NCBI RefSeq assembly: GCF_910586915.1
Contig: NZ_CAJULN010000017.1
Span: 1 to 56,231 of the forward strand
DNA length: 56,231 nt
Reading direction: 5' to 3'
From: an uncultured Bacteroides sp.
GTDB lineage: Bacteria; Bacteroidota; Bacteroidia; Bacteroidales; Bacteroidaceae
The first letter of the stretch is position 1; every line of letters begins with the position of its first letter. The translations under genes and the position numbers were made by a program. Positions 26,429 to 35,713 of the stretch are shown here, piece after piece. Under the pieces are notes generated by a model that saw only the letters and a program-made list of their open reading frames with translations, did not search any database and was not told the origin of the DNA.

Positions 26429-27310
26429 ATGGGATTGAAAACATACTGTAAGCGTTTATTTACTTTTATATTCAATGGAATTCCAGTTAATCATGTTACT
26501 GCAAATATTATAACCTTAACAGCTAATCATTTGCTTGAAGGAAGATGTGCGTTGATTACTGGTGGAACTAGTGGTATTGGATTTGCTATTGCTAGAGCTT
26601 TTTTACAAGCAGGAGCAACTGTGATAATAACAGGAAGAACTCAATTAACGTTGCAAGAAAAATTAGAGGAATTGCTTGAAGATGGAAAGTTTGCAGGTAG
26701 GGTTTATATATGCAAAATGAATAATATAGAAATAAATACTTTTGAATCATGTTGGGAAAATATTGTGCATTCTTTGCCAGGGAAAAAGATAGATATATTA
26801 GTAAATAATGCTGGAATAGAGAGTACGTCTATGCCATATGTCACTGAAGAAGATTTTGACAAGGTAATAGATACAAATTTGAAAGGAACGTTTTTTTTAT
26901 CTCAATTTGTTGGTAAATATATGGTTGATAATAAGATTCAGGGGAATATTCTTAATATATCTTCATCTTCGTGTCTCCGTCCTGCTAATTCTCCTTATAT
27001 TTTAAGCAAATGGGGAATAAGGGCACTTACTATGGGACTTGCCAAATCTTTGTCTACATATGATATTACCGTGAATAGTATAGCTCCTGGACCTACTATG
27101 ACTCCCATGCTGAAACTAAAAGAGAAATCTGATATATCTTTAGAATCTAGTCCCATAAAACGTTATGTAATGCCTGAAGAAGTTGCTCAAATGGCAGTGC
27201 TTTTAGTGAGTGATATGGGACGTACAATTGTGGGAGACACAATATTTATGACTGGAGGATTAGGGAACTTAACTGTTGATGATTATGATAAGCGTTATTC
27301 GTTTGATTGA
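26429..27310 (+). CDS. Short-chain dehydrogenase/reductase (SDR)
   Basis: 293 residues from the ATG at 26429. A GTG at 26402 would overlap the previous gene and add nine residues. An atypical N-terminal stretch of about 38 residues precedes the Rossmann core. The NAD(P) motif TGGTSGIG starts near residue 44, NNAG near 130, the catalytic Ser lies in the NISSSS segment, and Tyr190 and Lys194 form YxxxK. It is therefore likely active. Directly after it lies a MenD-like ThDP enzyme, and the pair probably works in sequence: a carbon-carbon ligation product would be reduced, or a keto sugar prepared. The substrate is unknown. Confidence 0.9.
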   Translation: MGLKTYCKRLFTFIFNGIPVNHVTANIITLTANHLLEGRCALITGGTSGIGFAIARAFLQAGATVIITGRTQLTLQEKLEELLEDGKFAGRVYICKMNNIEINTFESCWENIVHSLPGKKIDILVNNAGIESTSMPYVTEEDFDKVIDTNLKGTFFLSQFVGKYMVDNKIQGNILNISSSSCLRPANSPYILSKWGIRALTMGLAKSLSTYDITVNSIAPGPTMTPMLKLKEKSDISLESSPIKRYVMPEEVAQMAVLLVSDMGRTIVGDTIFMTGGLGNLTVDDYDKRYSFD

Positions 27311-27348
27311 TATTTTTGAAAGTTTTATAAATAACATAAAGTATAAAG

Positions 27349-29076
27349 ATGCATACTCATTATTCAAGTGAAAAAGGAATACAGATTCTCGTCAAGTTAC
27401 TTAAAGAGCATCGTATAAAGCGAGTTATTACTTCACCAGGTGGTACAAATATGATGTTGAATGCTTCATTAATGTATGATGGAAGTTTTGAAATGTATTC
27501 ATCAGTAGATGAGCGTTCTGCAGCTTATATGGCTTGCGGTATGGCGGAAGAATCGGGTGAACCTGTTATGATTACTTGTACAGGAGCAACAGCAGCCCGT
27601 AATTATATGCCTGGATTGACAGAAGCATACTATCGTAAATTGCCTATTCTGGTAGTAACAGGAACACAGGATTTACGTCGTTTGGGTAATCTATATGACC
27701 AAGTGACTGATCGTAGTGTGCATCCGAATGATATTTTGACGTTTAGTACTTATATACCTACGGTTCGTGATGATAAAGATGCTGATAGTGCTGCGCTGAA
27801 AATCAATCAGGCTATATCTGCTTTGACACTTCACGGTGGAGGTCCTGCGCATATAAATTTGGAAACAGTATATAGTCGTGATCTTTCGGTGACTTGTTTA
27901 CCTTCTGTTAAGGTGATAAAACGTATTTCATATGATGATGAATTACCTACTTTACCGCAAGGTCAGATAGCTATATTTATAGGTTCCCATCGAACGTTTA
28001 CCGAAGATGTTACAACAAGTATTGACCGTTTTTGTGAAAATCATAATGCAATCGTTTTTTGTGATCATACGAGTGGGTATAAAGGACGCTTTCGACAGTT
28101 GGATGCATTGCTCTCTTTGAAAGGAGCTAAATGTTTGGAAAATATTCGTTTACTGATTCATTTAGGTGAAATTTCAGGTGACCATTTCAATATGGGAACT
28201 TACGCTAAAGAAGTTTGGCGTGTCAATGAGGATGGACAATTGCGTGACCGTTATGGTAAGTTGACTCATCTTTTTGAAATGAGTGATAAGCATTTTTTTG
28301 AATCTTACGCAAACAAAGATTGTTGTCCAGGTATTTCTTTTATACAAGAATGTCGGGCAGAGTATAATAAAATGTATGATGAATTACCAGAACTTCCTCT
28401 TTCCAATGTATGGATGGCAAAAACTTTGGCTCCTAAACTACCGGAATCTTCAATTATTCATTTTGGTATTTTGACTTCGCTTCGTTCATGGAATTTCTTT
28501 GAGGTATCAAACTCAATCCAATCAGCAAGTAATGTTGGAGGATTTGGTACAGATGGTACATTATCTTCTTTGTTAGGAGCATCGCTTGTTAATCCGAATA
28601 AACTTCATTTTTGTGTTATAGGTGATTTGGCTTTTTTCTATGATATGAATGCGCTGGGTAATAGACATTTGGGAAATAATTTGCGTATTCTTTTAGTGAA
28701 TAACGGTAAGGGATGTGAATTTACTCATCATCTGAATCCAGGTCATATATTTGAAGAGGACGTAAATCAATATATTGCAGCAGCAGGGCATTATGGGAAT
28801 CAATCGCCGACACTTGTTTGTGATTATGCTCGTAATTTGGGTATGGATTATCTTACAGCGAATACTAAGGAGACTTTTTTAGCAAGTATGGAAACTTTTG
28901 TCAATCCGGCTATTAATAATTCTTGTGTTTTTGAAGTTTTTACTCGGGATATTGATGAGAATGAGGCTTTGAAAATAATGGCTGTAGCTTCTATGAAACA
29001 TCATATTAAAGAGAGGATAAAAAGCGTAGTTGGTGAAAAAGGGATTAAGTTTATTAGAGACTTGATAAAGAAATGA
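27349..29076 (+). CDS. MenD-like thiamine-diphosphate-dependent enzyme in a capsule locus
   Basis: 575 residues with the three-domain ThDP enzyme layout. The pyrimidine-binding domain has the activating glutamate, probably Glu55 in SSVDERSAAYMACGMA, followed by CTGATAARNYMPGLTEAYY. This is closest to MenD among families I know. The middle domain is loosely like a transhydrogenase-type fold. The diphosphate-binding motif begins with GDLAFF at residue 425 and ends with NN at about 451. MenD itself makes SEPHCHC for menaquinone, but no other menaquinone gene is here. With the SDR and pyruvyl transferase beside it, a role in a branched sugar or acyl-type substituent is inferred. Confidence 0.85.
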   Translation: MHTHYSSEKGIQILVKLLKEHRIKRVITSPGGTNMMLNASLMYDGSFEMYSSVDERSAAYMACGMAEESGEPVMITCTGATAARNYMPGLTEAYYRKLPILVVTGTQDLRRLGNLYDQVTDRSVHPNDILTFSTYIPTVRDDKDADSAALKINQAISALTLHGGGPAHINLETVYSRDLSVTCLPSVKVIKRISYDDELPTLPQGQIAIFIGSHRTFTEDVTTSIDRFCENHNAIVFCDHTSGYKGRFRQLDALLSLKGAKCLENIRLLIHLGEISGDHFNMGTYAKEVWRVNEDGQLRDRYGKLTHLFEMSDKHFFESYANKDCCPGISFIQECRAEYNKMYDELPELPLSNVWMAKTLAPKLPESSIIHFGILTSLRSWNFFEVSNSIQSASNVGGFGTDGTLSSLLGASLVNPNKLHFCVIGDLAFFYDMNALGNRHLGNNLRILLVNNGKGCEFTHHLNPGHIFEEDVNQYIAAAGHYGNQSPTLVCDYARNLGMDYLTANTKETFLASMETFVNPAINNSCVFEVFTRDIDENEALKIMAVASMKHHIKERIKSVVGEKGIKFIRDLIKK

Positions 29077-29942
29077 AAAGTTGCATTGTCGTAGTTCCTG
29101 TATATAAAGTTGTTCCCAAAGTAACAGAATTGGCTTCTTTAAGGCAATGTCTCAAAGTTCTTAAGAGTTTTGATTTATGCCTATTGACCTATGAGGAATT
29201 GGACTTAACTGTCTATATGAGGATAGCAGAAGAATATTCTAAAAATGTTAGTGTTAAGTATTTTGGACGTCATTTTTTTACTTCGGTAGAAGGATACAAT
29301 AGACTGTGTTATAATATTGATTTTTACTCTGCATTTCGTGATTATGACTATATGCTTATATATCAATTAGATGCATGGGTGTTTCGTGATGAATTACAAA
29401 TGTGGTGTGAGAAAGGATATGATTATATAGGTAGTCCCTTTTTTAAAGATATATCTCCTAAAGGTATAACTCCTATGTATAGTAAAGAAATGTTGGGCGT
29501 TGGTAATGGGGGATTTTCTTTGCGTAGAATTCAATATTGTATAAAATTACTTGAGAGATGGAAATGGCTTCCTTATTTAACCCCAAGTTATTTGTGGAAA
29601 ATGTATTTAACTGAGCAGGTAAATGCTAATTGTGGAAAAGTCTATTTGTTATGTCTTTCTTTATGTAAAATTATATTGAAATCTTTAGGCTATAGAAATA
29701 CATTGAACTATTTTATTAAATCGGGTGTGCTGAATGAGGATATCTATTTTAGTAAATGGGCAGTACAGGCATGGAAAGTAAGAGCGAATTTACCATCATG
29801 TGAGGAGGCTTCCTTCTTTTCATTCGAAGTGAATCCATCTTATTTGTATGATTTGAATGGAAAGTTGCCATTTGGATGCCATGCTTTTGAAAAATGGGAA
29901 TTTGATACTTTTTGGAGTAAATACATACAAGTTAATGTTTAA
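29073..29942 (+). CDS. DUF5672-type glycosyltransferase
   Basis: 289 residues, overlapping the previous stop by 4 bp (ATGA). It carries the blocks I associate with DUF5672: IVVVPVYK at the start, YMLIYQLDAWVF (residues about 90-101) with an acidic metal-type site, IGSPFF, GNGGFSLRR and LNEDIYFS. Such proteins are predicted nucleotide-sugar transferases of surface-polysaccharide loci. The donor and linkage cannot be read. Confidence 0.82.
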   Translation: MKSCIVVVPVYKVVPKVTELASLRQCLKVLKSFDLCLLTYEELDLTVYMRIAEEYSKNVSVKYFGRHFFTSVEGYNRLCYNIDFYSAFRDYDYMLIYQLDAWVFRDELQMWCEKGYDYIGSPFFKDISPKGITPMYSKEMLGVGNGGFSLRRIQYCIKLLERWKWLPYLTPSYLWKMYLTEQVNANCGKVYLLCLSLCKIILKSLGYRNTLNYFIKSGVLNEDIYFSKWAVQAWKVRANLPSCEEASFFSFEVNPSYLYDLNGKLPFGCHAFEKWEFDTFWSKYIQVNV

Positions 29943-30026
29943 CTTTTCGGATATGCAAGGAGGATATAAGATAAAAGTATTAGATATGATTAATTACATG
30001 AGTGTATAATATAATCTCAAGTTTTA

Positions 30027-30665
30027 ATGAAGTCTATTAAATATATTTTGACTCAATTTAAAAGGTTGAATTTATTCTTTACGATTTATATCAATTTTGT
30101 AACTTTTCCGTTTGATAAAGCAATACTTTTTCCTATCCTTATATTTGGGAAGGTAAATCTTAAGAATGTTCGGAAGGGGAAATTAGTTTTTGATTGTCCA
30201 TTGAAAACGGAAATACTTCAGATAGGAAAACATAGCCTGGGCTTTGTTGACGACAATTGTCGGACAATATGGAATATAGCAGGTACATTGGTCAGGCAAG
30301 GATTGGTTCAGGGTGCTGTGTAGAGGTAGGGAAAAATGCTACAATGACTTTGGGAAAAAAGTTTAATGTTACAGGTCGTTCTACGTTACTTTGTACCAAT
30401 CTTTCGTGGGATTTGCTTATAATGGACACGGATTGGCATAAAGTAATTTCAATAAATAGTGGCGAAATTTTAAATTCTTCAAAAACAATTAAATGTAGGA
30501 AACCATGTATGGATAGGTTCTGGATGTACTGTTCTTAAAGGAGTGAAAATTTCGGATAATGTAATTGTGGCTGCCAATTCAACAATTAGTCGTAGTATAG
30601 ACAAAGAGTTTGTGGCTGTGAACAGTGATAGAGTGTTGAAAGAGAATGTGAGATGGGAATATTAA
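30027..30665 (+). pseudogene. Broken left-handed beta-helix (hexapeptide) acyltransferase
   Basis: One gene is split by two compensating frameshifts. Frame 1 from the ATG at 30027 reads a normal N-terminus to about 30285 (...TIWNIAGTLV) and then meets a stop at 30321. The protein continues in another frame (QARIGSGCCVEVGKNATMTL and ITDTDWHK-like downstream) until about 30494. It then returns to the first frame with VGNHVWIGSGCTVLKG and SDNVIVAANSTISRSI, ending at TAA 30665. About eight residues expected before LSWDLLIMDTDWH also seem to be missing. Intact relatives O-acetylate sugars. Loss would leave the polymer unacetylated at that position. Confidence 0.8.
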
Positions 30666-30698
30666 GTAATATTGAATTTAATGATTTTTTCTTGTAAT

Positions 30699-31499
30699 AT
30701 GATGAATACGCCAATTATTTCTGTAATCACTATATGCTATAATGCTATTGCAAATATTGAAGAGACAATGTTATCTGTTTTAAACCAACAATATGACAAA
30801 GTAGAATATATTGTTATTGATGGTGGTAGTAAGGATGGAACATTGGATATTATCAAGAAATATACCAATAGATTGGCTTATTGGACGAGTGAGCCGGATC
30901 AAGGAATTTACGATGCTATGAATAAAGGTATAGCAAAAGCAACTGGTGAATGGATAAATTTCATGAATGCCGGGGATATTTTTATAGATGAAGAGGTTCT
31001 GAATAGAAGTTTTGCTAATAGCTATAAGGATGATGTGGATATTCTCTATGGAGATGTTGTTTATCAATACAAATTTGGTAAGCGTCTGGTAAAGGCTGGT
31101 AATATAGAACAAATAATGAATCATATGGTGTTTAGTCATCAAAGTACTTTTGTTCGGAGAATTTTGATACAAAAAGGGTTTGATATAAAATGGAAACTGG
31201 CTGCTGACTATAATCTTTTATTGGGGTATTATTGGGAGGGCAGAAAATATAAACATATAGATGTTGCGATAGCAATTGTAGAAATGGATGATGGAGCAAC
31301 ATATAATAACTATTCAAAATCTCGAAAAGAAGTATTACGTATTCATGAAAAATTTAATTATTCTTTTTTTAAACGGTATAAGTTGTATTTTGTTGATGTA
31401 TTTCGTTTTTATATTAGTCGTATTATAAAATATGCAATGCCAAAAAATCTTTTGCATAGAATCTATAATGTACGAATTGATGATTTGAATAATTGGTAA
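30699..31499 (+). CDS. GT2-family glycosyltransferase
   Basis: About 266 residues from the ATG at 30699; a neighbouring ATG at 30702 is equally possible. The longer TTG frame from 30672 adds residues before the conserved ISVITICYNAIANIEETM start. The GT-A fold shows YIVIDGGSKDGTLDII (nucleotide and DXD-like region), SEPDQGIYDAMNKGI and INFMNAGDIF, typical of WcaA-like inverting transferases. It adds one sugar to the lipid-linked unit at the cytoplasmic membrane face. The next gene, wzy, starts 1 bp after its stop. Confidence 0.92.
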   Translation: MMNTPIISVITICYNAIANIEETMLSVLNQQYDKVEYIVIDGGSKDGTLDIIKKYTNRLAYWTSEPDQGIYDAMNKGIAKATGEWINFMNAGDIFIDEEVLNRSFANSYKDDVDILYGDVVYQYKFGKRLVKAGNIEQIMNHMVFSHQSTFVRRILIQKGFDIKWKLAADYNLLLGYYWEGRKYKHIDVAIAIVEMDDGATYNNYSKSRKEVLRIHEKFNYSFFKRYKLYFVDVFRFYISRIIKYAMPKNLLHRIYNVRIDDLNNW

Positions 31500-31500
31500 T

Positions 31501-32850
31501 ATGCCGATAATCAATAATAAGCTATATTGGTTATATAGTTTTCTCATATATTTGACACTATATACAGATTCGCCTTTATCTATATACTTGGGGGCTTTTG
31601 GAGAATCAATGTTGCCATGTATCAGTCTTTGTTTATATGTGTTGTTTGTTTTAACAAACAGAATAAATAAAACTGATAGCTTTGTTCAACAGTTTAGTTT
31701 TCTCATTAAAGTCACAACTATTTTAAGTTTAGTGGCATTTCTTATCTATCCTATCTTGGGTATTTCTTATACACAATTGGGGGAATCTTTGTTCGCTAAG
31801 TTTATAAAACTTTGGCTTACTTTCCAAGCATATATTTGCTACTTGTTATTGTTGATAAATATTGCAGGAAACTACACTATAGAACGAATTTTGAAGCCAT
31901 TTTTTGGGGGATTTATTTTGTTAACAATAATATTATTAATTGAATTTAACCAGTCTCCATATGCATTTACGTATCTTCATACGTTGCACGCTGATATTTA
32001 TTATAGAATTCGGTTGCTTACTCCAGAATCTTCTGCAACAGCATTAATGTTAGAGGTATTTTTTGCATTATCTGTTTTTTATACCTATTATATACGAAAA
32101 AATAAAATTTTGTTAGGATTGGTGTTAATATGTGCAGGGTTACATATTTCACTATCTGGTTCAAAGACATTATTGGCTATTGTTTGTATTTCTGGTGTTT
32201 TATTTTTTTTCCAAAATATAAAATATATATTCAGTTTTAAGGGGATACTCGTGATGATGGGATTTTTAATTGGGGGAGGGTATATATTATCATTTATTGT
32301 TCCAAAATTAATTGAAAGTTCTATGAATGATTTGGAGAATTATACGTCTGTAGTTACCCGGTTTTATTCAATGTTCATAGGATATTCTATTGGTGTCTGT
32401 TTTCCACTGGGTACCGGTTTTCAAACGTATATGTATTTGTTTCCAGAAATGATGCGAAATAATTTATACCTTATTGATATGATAAATATGCCATTGCGTT
32501 CTGATGAAATAATTAGTTTGGTAAATAATGGAAATGACAATGCGGTAACGGCAAAGTCTTTTTTGGGGCAAAGTAGTATATATTGGGGAATAATAGGAAC
32601 GTTTTTGTTTATCAGAAACTATCTAAGATTGTGTAAGTATTCTGTAAAGAAATTGGAGAAAGGAAATATTTTATTTAAAGTATTATTTGTCTTAATTGTT
32701 ATTCAATTGCTGTTTTCTTCAGTCTTAGATTATTGTGTAATTGCATTATTTTTTGTGCATATACGCATAAAGGATAATTATAAACCTGTAAAGATGAAAA
32801 TGCAATGGGGGACTTCGGCAAATGATTCGGATGTGATTGATGGAAAATAA
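31501..32850 (+). CDS. wzy: Wzy-type O-antigen/capsule polymerase
   Basis: 449 residues with about ten to twelve hydrophobic segments and a long extracytoplasmic loop (residues about 260-360) after LSGSKTLLAIVC. This loop is seen in Wzy and O-antigen-ligase-like proteins. Sequence identity in this family is low, so the call rests on topology and on being the only unassigned polytopic protein in a Wzx/Wzy locus. It would join repeat units in the periplasm. It has no cysteine-rich or soluble domain. Gene order next to glycosyltransferases fits. Confidence 0.8.
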   Translation: MPIINNKLYWLYSFLIYLTLYTDSPLSIYLGAFGESMLPCISLCLYVLFVLTNRINKTDSFVQQFSFLIKVTTILSLVAFLIYPILGISYTQLGESLFAKFIKLWLTFQAYICYLLLLINIAGNYTIERILKPFFGGFILLTIILLIEFNQSPYAFTYLHTLHADIYYRIRLLTPESSATALMLEVFFALSVFYTYYIRKNKILLGLVLICAGLHISLSGSKTLLAIVCISGVLFFFQNIKYIFSFKGILVMMGFLIGGGYILSFIVPKLIESSMNDLENYTSVVTRFYSMFIGYSIGVCFPLGTGFQTYMYLFPEMMRNNLYLIDMINMPLRSDEIISLVNNGNDNAVTAKSFLGQSSIYWGIIGTFLFIRNYLRLCKYSVKKLEKGNILFKVLFVLIVIQLLFSSVLDYCVIALFFVHIRIKDNYKPVKMKMQWGTSANDSDVIDGK

Positions 32851-32883
32851 ATATATAAAATTAAATAAAGTAAAGAGGGTGAT

Positions 32884-34059
32884 ATGAAGGTGATTTGGAT
32901 TTCATCGGAATGCCCATATCCTGCTAATACTGGGGGGCGTATAGTAGTAATGAAAAGATTGGAGTATTTTTCACAAAATAATGAGATATACTTTTTCTGT
33001 GTGGTAGATAATGATGATGAATATGAATATAGAGCGGATTTGTTGAAATATTGTAAAGAAGTACATTTGTACAAAAGAAATAAAGGTGCTGCTTTGTTTA
33101 AATTAATAAAAGGTCCTTTTGTATGTGTATCTCGATGGATTGCATCAATGAAGAAGGATATAAATGTATGTTTTGAAAGAGAAAATATAGATTGGGTAAT
33201 AGTTGAATTTCCACAGATGTTAGGTAATATAAGTCGTAGAATTCTTAATTCTAATAAATTGATTTTAAGTCAGCATAATATAGAGTATGCTACATTAAAC
33301 AATTTGGCTAAAAGTATTACTAATCCGTTGAAAAGACTGATTTACAATGTAGAGTCAAAAAGGTTATACTATTATGAAGAAAGATGTTATAGAGAAATGA
33401 GTGTTAAGTTATTTACATTTGTTTCTATTGAAGATAAAGCATTTTTTGAAAGAAAATTTGGTAAGTCTAATACATTATTGGTTCCTATAGGGACAGAGAT
33501 ACATGAGTATAAAGAAAGTAAAGATTCTTGTAATGCTATTTCATTTTTTGGGAAAATGTCTTACCCACCAAATAAAGAAGCTGCCATTTGGTTTTCTAAA
33601 AATGTCTTTCCTCTTGTTCAGAAAGAAATACCAGCATCCAAGTTTTATATTGTAGGTAAAGATCCGTCTAAAGAATTGATGGAAATATCAGAAAAAAATC
33701 CTAATATAATTGTGACAGGTACTTTGGATAGCATAGAAGGCTATTATGAACGTACGGATTTGGTTGTAATACCATTGTCACACGGAGGAGGAGTAAAAGT
33801 TAAAGTTTTAGAAGCTTTGGGGTATGGTAAATTAGTCGTTTCTACAAGTAAAGGAATAGAAGGAACAACTTTTCAGAATGGGGAAGAACTACTTACATCT
33901 TCATCTGCTGAGGAATTTGCTGCTATATGTATAGATGTATTACAAAATTTGCCTTGCTATGAGAAAGTCAGAAGAGGAGGGTATGAAAGTGTTCGAAAAA
34001 ACTTTACTTGGAAGGCTGTTGTAGAAAAATTTGAATTGGAATTGAATAGGTTGAAATAG
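32884..34059 (+). CDS. GT4-family glycosyltransferase
   Basis: 391 residues with the GT-B layout. The N-terminal half opens with VIWISSECPYPANTGGRIVV. The C-terminal half has the donor-binding region FFGKMSYPPNKEAAIWF, FYIVGKDPS, VVIPLSHGGGVKVKVLEALG and VVSTSKGIEG, with an acidic residue in the KVLEALG stretch as in retaining GT4 enzymes. It adds one sugar. Substrate is unknown. It lies 33 bp after wzy. Confidence 0.92.
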   Translation: MKVIWISSECPYPANTGGRIVVMKRLEYFSQNNEIYFFCVVDNDDEYEYRADLLKYCKEVHLYKRNKGAALFKLIKGPFVCVSRWIASMKKDINVCFERENIDWVIVEFPQMLGNISRRILNSNKLILSQHNIEYATLNNLAKSITNPLKRLIYNVESKRLYYYEERCYREMSVKLFTFVSIEDKAFFERKFGKSNTLLVPIGTEIHEYKESKDSCNAISFFGKMSYPPNKEAAIWFSKNVFPLVQKEIPASKFYIVGKDPSKELMEISEKNPNIIVTGTLDSIEGYYERTDLVVIPLSHGGGVKVKVLEALGYGKLVVSTSKGIEGTTFQNGEELLTSSSAEEFAAICIDVLQNLPCYEKVRRGGYESVRKNFTWKAVVEKFELELNRLK

Positions 34060-34078
34060 TTATTCTATTTGATTTTTG

Positions 34079-35221
34079 ATGAATAAAATCCGTTTATTTC
34101 ATATTGTTCAATGCGCCGGTGGAGTTGATTGTTATCTACGTATGCTTTTGGCGTATATGGACAGAAATCGATTTGAGCATATATTAGTCTGTTCGTTTGA
34201 TTATTCTAAGGATGACTATGAAAAGTTGGTTGATGAGTTTGTGCAAATAGATATGTGCAATTCTCTATCGCCGATGAGTGATGCCAAAGCGATAAGTTCT
34301 GTGCGTAGTTTAATCAACTACCATCATCCTGATATAATATATTGTCATAGTAGTAAAGCAGGTGGTATTGGACGTATTGCCAATATAGGTACGGGAATTC
34401 CTCTTGTCTACAATCCGCATGGATGGGCTTTTAATATGAAAAGGTCGAGTTTGAAAAGTCACATCTATTTATGGCTTGAACGAATGCTTGCACCACTTAC
34501 TACTCGATATATCGTTATTTCCAACTATGAAAAGCTATCGGCAATCCAAAAGCATATCGCAAATGTTTCTAAGATAAAAGTTATTTTTAATGGAATTTCC
34601 ATTGAGAATATTGAACAACTGTTGAAACATTCTCTTGTTACGCGTACTTTATTGGATATCCCCGATGATGCTTATGTGATAGGAATGGTCGGACGCATTT
34701 CTGCACAAAAGGCTCCTGATATTTTTGTGAGAGTTGCTGCTATACTGAAAGATATGATTCCGAATGCCTATTTTCTGATTGTCGGAGATGGGGAACAACG
34801 TGGAGAGATTGAACGTTTGGCCGAAGAACTCGGATTGACAGGAAGAATAGTAATAACGGGGTGGGTGGATAATCCGATTGCGTATGCTAATTTATTTGAC
34901 CAGGCTGTACTATTGTCTCGTTGGGAAGGATTCGGTTTGGTACTTGCCGAATATATGAAATTGGGTAAAGCAATAGTGGCAACGGAGGTGGATGCTATAC
35001 CTGATTTAATAACAGATCAAGTAAATGGTTTGTTGGTGGAAATGGATAATGTAGAGCAGGCGGCAAAAGCTATCAAAGAACTTTTTTATAATGAAAAATT
35101 GAAGCAAAAAATCATTTCTAATAGTTTGATGAGAGTAAATGCTTTTTTTAATATAGAAAGAGTTGCGACTGAACATACATCATTGTTTATTAAAATGCTG
35201 AATATGAAAAACTTTGAATAA
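34079..35221 (+). CDS. GT4-family glycosyltransferase, last gene of the capsule operon
   Basis: 380 residues from the ATG at 34079 (a TTG at 34076 gives one more). The N-terminal part has the glycine-rich QCAGGVDCYLRMLLAYMD and the HSSKAGGIGRIA block found in transferases related to GalNAc/GlcNAc-type GT4 of capsule loci. The C-terminal part has GMVGRISAQKAPDIFVR, FLIVGDGEQR, SRWEGFGLVLAEYM and AIVATEVDAIPDLI, with the E-x7-E-like retaining pattern intact. Its codon use is less extreme than that of the preceding genes. It is the last gene before a 1.27-kb gene-poor stretch. Confidence 0.93.
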   Translation: MNKIRLFHIVQCAGGVDCYLRMLLAYMDRNRFEHILVCSFDYSKDDYEKLVDEFVQIDMCNSLSPMSDAKAISSVRSLINYHHPDIIYCHSSKAGGIGRIANIGTGIPLVYNPHGWAFNMKRSSLKSHIYLWLERMLAPLTTRYIVISNYEKLSAIQKHIANVSKIKVIFNGISIENIEQLLKHSLVTRTLLDIPDDAYVIGMVGRISAQKAPDIFVRVAAILKDMIPNAYFLIVGDGEQRGEIERLAEELGLTGRIVITGWVDNPIAYANLFDQAVLLSRWEGFGLVLAEYMKLGKAIVATEVDAIPDLITDQVNGLLVEMDNVEQAAKAIKELFYNEKLKQKIISNSLMRVNAFFNIERVATEHTSLFIKMLNMKNFE

Positions 35222-35444
35222 ACATTGATTTTTTAATAATACGATAATAAAATTTTAGGTGTAAATAAATGTTGAGATGAATGAGCACGTGAGTGTTCCA
35301 TTATGTGAGATGAAAAAAATGTAGGTCCCTAACTTCTTGCTATAAGATGCATGATTTCCTACATCTGTAGATTAGAAACAGCACAACGGTGCATTTCTAT
35401 CTACCCCTGGCGTCGGAGGGTGAATGCGACGTGAATTTCCCACG

Positions 35445-35480
35445 ATATCAACGGTCTGTGAAGATCGTTGATATTTTTTT
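35445..35480 (+). terminator. Probable distal terminator of the capsule operon
   Basis: Nine-bp perfect arms ATATCAACG (35445-35453) and CGTTGATAT (35466-35474), 12-nt loop, then a run of T to 35480. It lies about 220 bp beyond the last glycosyltransferase gene, so the transcript would have a long 3' tail. Confidence 0.75.
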
Positions 35481-35566
35481 ATAACGTTAGTTGTAAGCCC
35501 CATGATTTGCGTTTCTGGATACTGATATTTTTCTATATCGGTTAGCAGGAAATTAATGCCCTGTAC

Positions 35567-35680
35567 AGGATGTTTCACCGATAGCAAAAATGGGAAAACA
35601 TCGGAAGATTTGTATCGAAACTTCCCAATGTTTGATTTCAATTATTAAGATGTTTTTTTCAAATCTCCCGATGTTTTTCC
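35567..35680. repeat. Cluster of inverted AAACATCGG-type repeats
   Basis: Arms 35592-35612 and 35660-35680 pair at 19 of 21 positions (AAACATCGG...AGATTTG motif). Two more related copies in the opposite orientation lie between and before them (TCCCAATGTTTG at 35622-35634 and GATGTTTC at 35567-35574). It is non-coding by appearance. Confidence 0.55.
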
Positions 35681-35688
35681 GGCTTTCC

Positions 35689-35713
35689 AAAAGGACAAAA
35701 GGACAAAAAGACA
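35689..35713. repeat. GGACAAAA purine-rich repeats, copy 1
   Basis: AAAAGGACAAAAGGACAAAA followed by AGACA. The opposite-strand copy, with the order of short units changed, is at 36097-36133. Confidence 0.5.

Noticed and set aside
30257..30538. Separate 93-residue gene
   Set aside because: It is the frame-shifted middle of the broken acyltransferase, not an independent gene.
35372..35641. 89-residue minus-strand frame after the capsule operon
   Set aside because: It has some protein-like stretches (SVKHPVQGINFLLTDIEKYQ) but overlaps the operon terminator and the AAACATCGG repeat cluster, and I recognise no family. Kept only as part of the gene-poor stretch.
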